Of a stretch of 32,989 nt of DNA, positions 31,399-32,989 are shown piece after piece; the first letter of the stretch is position 1; every line of letters starts with the position of its first letter. The notes beneath the pieces are model-generated. The model was not told where the DNA came from, ran no database searches, and worked only from the letters and a program-made list of their open reading frames with translations. The stretch lies in NCBI GenBank assembly GCA_030690315.1, contig JAUYGY010000034.1, positions 1-32,989 on the forward strand. The letters are read 5' to 3'. The stretch comes from Aequorivita sp. (lineage in GTDB: Bacteria > Bacteroidota > Bacteroidia > Flavobacteriales > Flavobacteriaceae). Both the position numbers and the translations under genes were made by a program.

Positions 31399-32433
31399 AT
31401 GAGTGGGAAAAAGATTTTTATCAGTTATTCTAGAAGAGATACCGAGTACGTTTCATCTTTGGTTATTGCCCTACGAAAACAAGGGTTTGAGGTGTGGTTT
31501 GATAAGAACATACGCACGGGTACCGATTGGGACGATACCATAGAGGAGGAGCTGAAAAAGGCGGATGCATTGGTGCTTATCCTATCGAAAACGTCGGTAG
31601 CTTCGGACAATGTGAAAGATGAGATATCCTTTGCCATGGGGCTGGATAAGCCGGTAAGCCCTATAAAGATAGAGGAGTGCGACGTTCCCATGCGCCTGGC
31701 GCGAAAACAATTCATTGATTTTGAGAGCCTAGGCCACGAAGTGGGGTTTGAGAGATTGGTAAAGGATTTAAACCTTCAATTTATGAATGAGGGTAATGTA
31801 CACGTCCCAAAGGGAACATTTATTCCCCCAAAACAAAACATACAGCCTTTATATCAACCACGGCAGCACAAGAGTAACAACAATCTATTGTATATAATCG
31901 GGGGTATTGCTGTGGGAGGCACTCTGGTGGTTTTTTTCATTATATTTTTAGTGGCCATATTCAATCCACAAACCAACGATATTTATGACGATCCGTATAA
32001 TCAAGATTACAACTATGATGTAACAGATGTAACTGATGTAACAACGGTGGAGGACCAGGACTGGAATACTGCATATAGTAAAAATAATCTAGATGGTTAT
32101 ATTGCCTATTTATATACCTACGGAAAATCCGCTAAATATTATTCGCATGCTTATAATGAAATAAATACATTTTTGCCCAAAACCGCAACGGTATGGTATG
32201 GTATAAATGGTGGCGCTTTTAATTTCAGCAAGCATCTTTATTATTTTGGTGACCAAACAACACCGCCACAGTATGATGATATAATTACGCCTTTGTTTAA
32301 AAGCGAACTCTACGAAGGAGAAAATTATGTCCGCAACGGACTTTTTGTACAGCCCGGTCAAAAACTGTTGGTCTATAATGTGTGGGTGGATGTGAACAAT
32401 AATATTTGGGCCGGGGTTCGGTATCAATTATAA
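31399..32433 (+). CDS. TIR-domain transmembrane protein
   Basis: 344 residues. The N-terminal TIR domain (about 4-128) has KIFISYSRRD, FEVWFDKNI, GTDWDDTIEEELKKADALVL, then SDNVKDEISFAM with Glu75 at the position of the NADase glutamate. After a linker there is one membrane helix (about 162-188), an Asp/Tyr-rich stretch with repeated VTDVTD, then DWNTAYSKNNLDGYIAYLYT (221-240). That last block is like the 'W..A...N....Y..YL..YP' helical units found beside caspase and TIR effectors. A C-terminal beta-rich part follows. Topology would put TIR inside and the C-terminus outside the inner membrane. An NAD-cleaving or signalling adaptor role is likely; activity is untested. Confidence 0.9.
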   Translation: MSGKKIFISYSRRDTEYVSSLVIALRKQGFEVWFDKNIRTGTDWDDTIEEELKKADALVLILSKTSVASDNVKDEISFAMGLDKPVSPIKIEECDVPMRLARKQFIDFESLGHEVGFERLVKDLNLQFMNEGNVHVPKGTFIPPKQNIQPLYQPRQHKSNNNLLYIIGGIAVGGTLVVFFIIFLVAIFNPQTNDIYDDPYNQDYNYDVTDVTDVTTVEDQDWNTAYSKNNLDGYIAYLYTYGKSAKYYSHAYNEINTFLPKTATVWYGINGGAFNFSKHLYYFGDQTTPPQYDDIITPLFKSELYEGENYVRNGLFVQPGQKLLVYNVWVDVNNNIWAGVRYQL

Positions 32434-32575
32434 TATTTTTATACACCGATGGAAGTATAGTCTCAAAATATCTATTTTACATAAGTTGTTCGGTAATGAT
32501 TTTTGGGCAGGACGTGAACAATAATATTTTTATACACCAGTGGAAGTATAGTTTCAAAATATCTATTTTACATAA
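32430..32575 (+). repeat. 55-bp direct repeat, two copies 91 bp apart, after the TIR gene
   Basis: Copies 32430-32484 and 32521-32575 are identical at 52 of 55 positions (starting ATAATATTTTTATACACC, ending TATTTTACATAA). In addition GTGAACAATAATATTT occurs both at the 3' end of the TIR coding region (32393-32408) and just before copy two (32514-32529). The stop codon of the TIR gene overlaps copy one. Confidence 0.92.
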
Positions 32576-32601
32576 TATAAATTATGAAACAATTGATTTT
32601 T

Positions 32602-32629
32602 GGATTATTGGATGGCTGGATTATTGGAT
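32602..32629 (+). repeat. Short direct repeat GGATTATTGGAT
   Basis: Two exact 12-bp copies (32602-32613 and 32618-32629) with a 16-bp period. Confidence 0.8.
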
Positions 32630-32705
32630 TGGGACGGATTAAGATTTATAGGAATAAAAGTTAAATACTAAAATCATACATAGATTTTATGACTTGTTTA
32701 TAGCC

Positions 32706-32749
32706 TATCTATGAAGTATATACGGGGTATCTATGGAGTAAACACGGGT
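32706..32749 (+). repeat. Imperfect tandem 22-bp repeat
   Basis: Two adjacent 22-bp units (32706-32727, 32728-32749), both starting TATCTATG and ending near ACGGG. Confidence 0.7.
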
Positions 32750-32808
32750 GAACCTAGGCTTTGATATGAGTTTAGGGTGTCTTTTAAGTGGATTAAAGTG
32801 CGCTGAAA

Positions 32809-32836
32809 GAACAAAGAACAAAGAACAAAGACTTAA
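32809..32836 (+). repeat. Tandem heptamers (GAACAAA x3, then GACTTAA)
   Basis: Same unit and same ending type as the array at 28347-28381, again preceded by GCGCTGAAA. The pair therefore brackets the caspase/TIR block as direct repeats. Confidence 0.9.
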
Positions 32837-32851
32837 ATTGCAAATCACAAA

Positions 32852-32989
32852 TCATTGTTGTCCGATTAAATTCTCATCTACCTGGACTTTGTAAATATAC
32901 GTGGTTTTTTGGGCTGCAAAATATTGTTTTTCTATTTCCACCCCCTTGCCATCTGGTCATCCAGTGGAGAACAGTTCCAGTTGATTGCT
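32852..32989 (-). pseudogene. Possible decayed C-terminal gene fragment (runs off window)
   Basis: On the minus strand a frame ending in TGA (32854-32852) reads PDGKGVEIEKQYFAAQ, then KTTYIYKVQVDENLIGQQ. This is protein-like in composition, but an in-frame TGA lies at 32959-32957, with further plausible sequence (NQLELFSTG) beyond it. It may be a nonsense-mutated or frameshifted gene end, or chance. No family is recognised. Confidence 0.3.
32853..32870 (-). repeat. Right arm of 18-bp inverted repeat
   Basis: CATTGTTGTCCGATTAAA is the perfect reverse complement of 28537-28554. Its boundary word on the minus strand includes the stop codon of the possible decayed coding fragment. Confidence 0.85.

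Larger units (their letters stand above)
32434..32989. other. Repeat-rich region after the TIR gene
   Basis: No convincing intact gene in this 556-bp stretch. It contains four repeat families, listed separately, and at its end a possible decayed minus-strand coding fragment. The short plus-strand frame through the 55-bp repeats looks non-coding: it is rich in Ile, Phe and Trp and made of repeat sequence. Confidence 0.6.

Noticed and set aside
32406..32642. 78-residue plus-strand frame after the TIR gene
   Set aside because: It runs through duplicated 55-bp repeats, overlaps the TIR stop, and is rich in Ile/Phe/Trp without any domain pattern.
28537..32870. Block considered as a complete insertion sequence or transposon
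   Set aside because: No transposase, integrase or relaxase is encoded between the arms, and no clear target duplication was seen next to them; only a cassette or dispersed-repeat interpretation is kept.

Overview
The window is about 33 kb of AT-rich bacterial chromosome. Gene content points to Bacteroidota, most likely a Flavobacteriaceae-type organism: there are several matches to the flavobacterial -7 promoter element TAnnTTTG, no strong Shine-Dalgarno sequences, a TonB-plug/carboxypeptidase-regulatory module, a fused alpha/beta E1 dehydrogenase, MutS2, TerC and short HPF proteins. I cannot name the genus. No rRNA, tRNA, CRISPR array, transposase, integrase or phage gene was seen.

Layout. 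1-5 kb: 3' end of a large FAD/Fe-S oxidoreductase, an LpxH-like phosphoesterase, aroC, a dicarboxylate/glutamate symporter and a secreted lamin-tail-like protein. 5-17.7 kb: mostly housekeeping genes, namely a DUF4139 protein carrying an inserted TonB-plug module, a DCC-family protein, MutS2, Ung, a three-gene minus-strand operon (SUI1-like factor, nucleoside phosphorylase, periplasmic-binding-fold protein without signal peptide), a 2-oxoglutarate/Fe(II) oxygenase divergent from the E1 dehydrogenase, then small envelope proteins (a DUF1328-like membrane protein, a lipocalin-like lipoprotein, an OmpA lipoprotein) closed by a strong terminator.

17.8-23.5 kb: a tight seven-gene operon with a flavoprotein, a methyltransferase and a type III polyketide synthase (each overlapping the next by ATGA), followed by an enoyl-reductase-like SDR, a FabZ-like dehydratase, a FabF-like ketosynthase and an acyl carrier protein. 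The likely logic is that a dedicated fatty-acyl starter is made on the ACP, cyclised by the type III PKS to an alkylresorcinol- or pyrone-type lipid, then methylated and oxidised. 23.6-26.2 kb: a small secreted protein, a degenerate ArsC-fold protein, HPF, TerC and a short Lys/Ala/Pro-rich protein.

26.3-33 kb: accessory-looking region. It holds a membrane TPR protein, then a block flanked by perfect 18-bp inverted repeats (28537-28554 and 32853-32870). The block contains a caspase-alpha/beta hydrolase-TPR fusion, a small PGDYG-like protein and a TIR-transmembrane protein. This resembles known bacterial conflict/immune effector architectures and is the best candidate for an undescribed system. 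The surrounding non-coding DNA is full of short direct repeats, many with a 7-bp period. One 11-unit heptamer array exactly fills the gap between two genes of the polyketide operon and supplies the start codon of the downstream gene.
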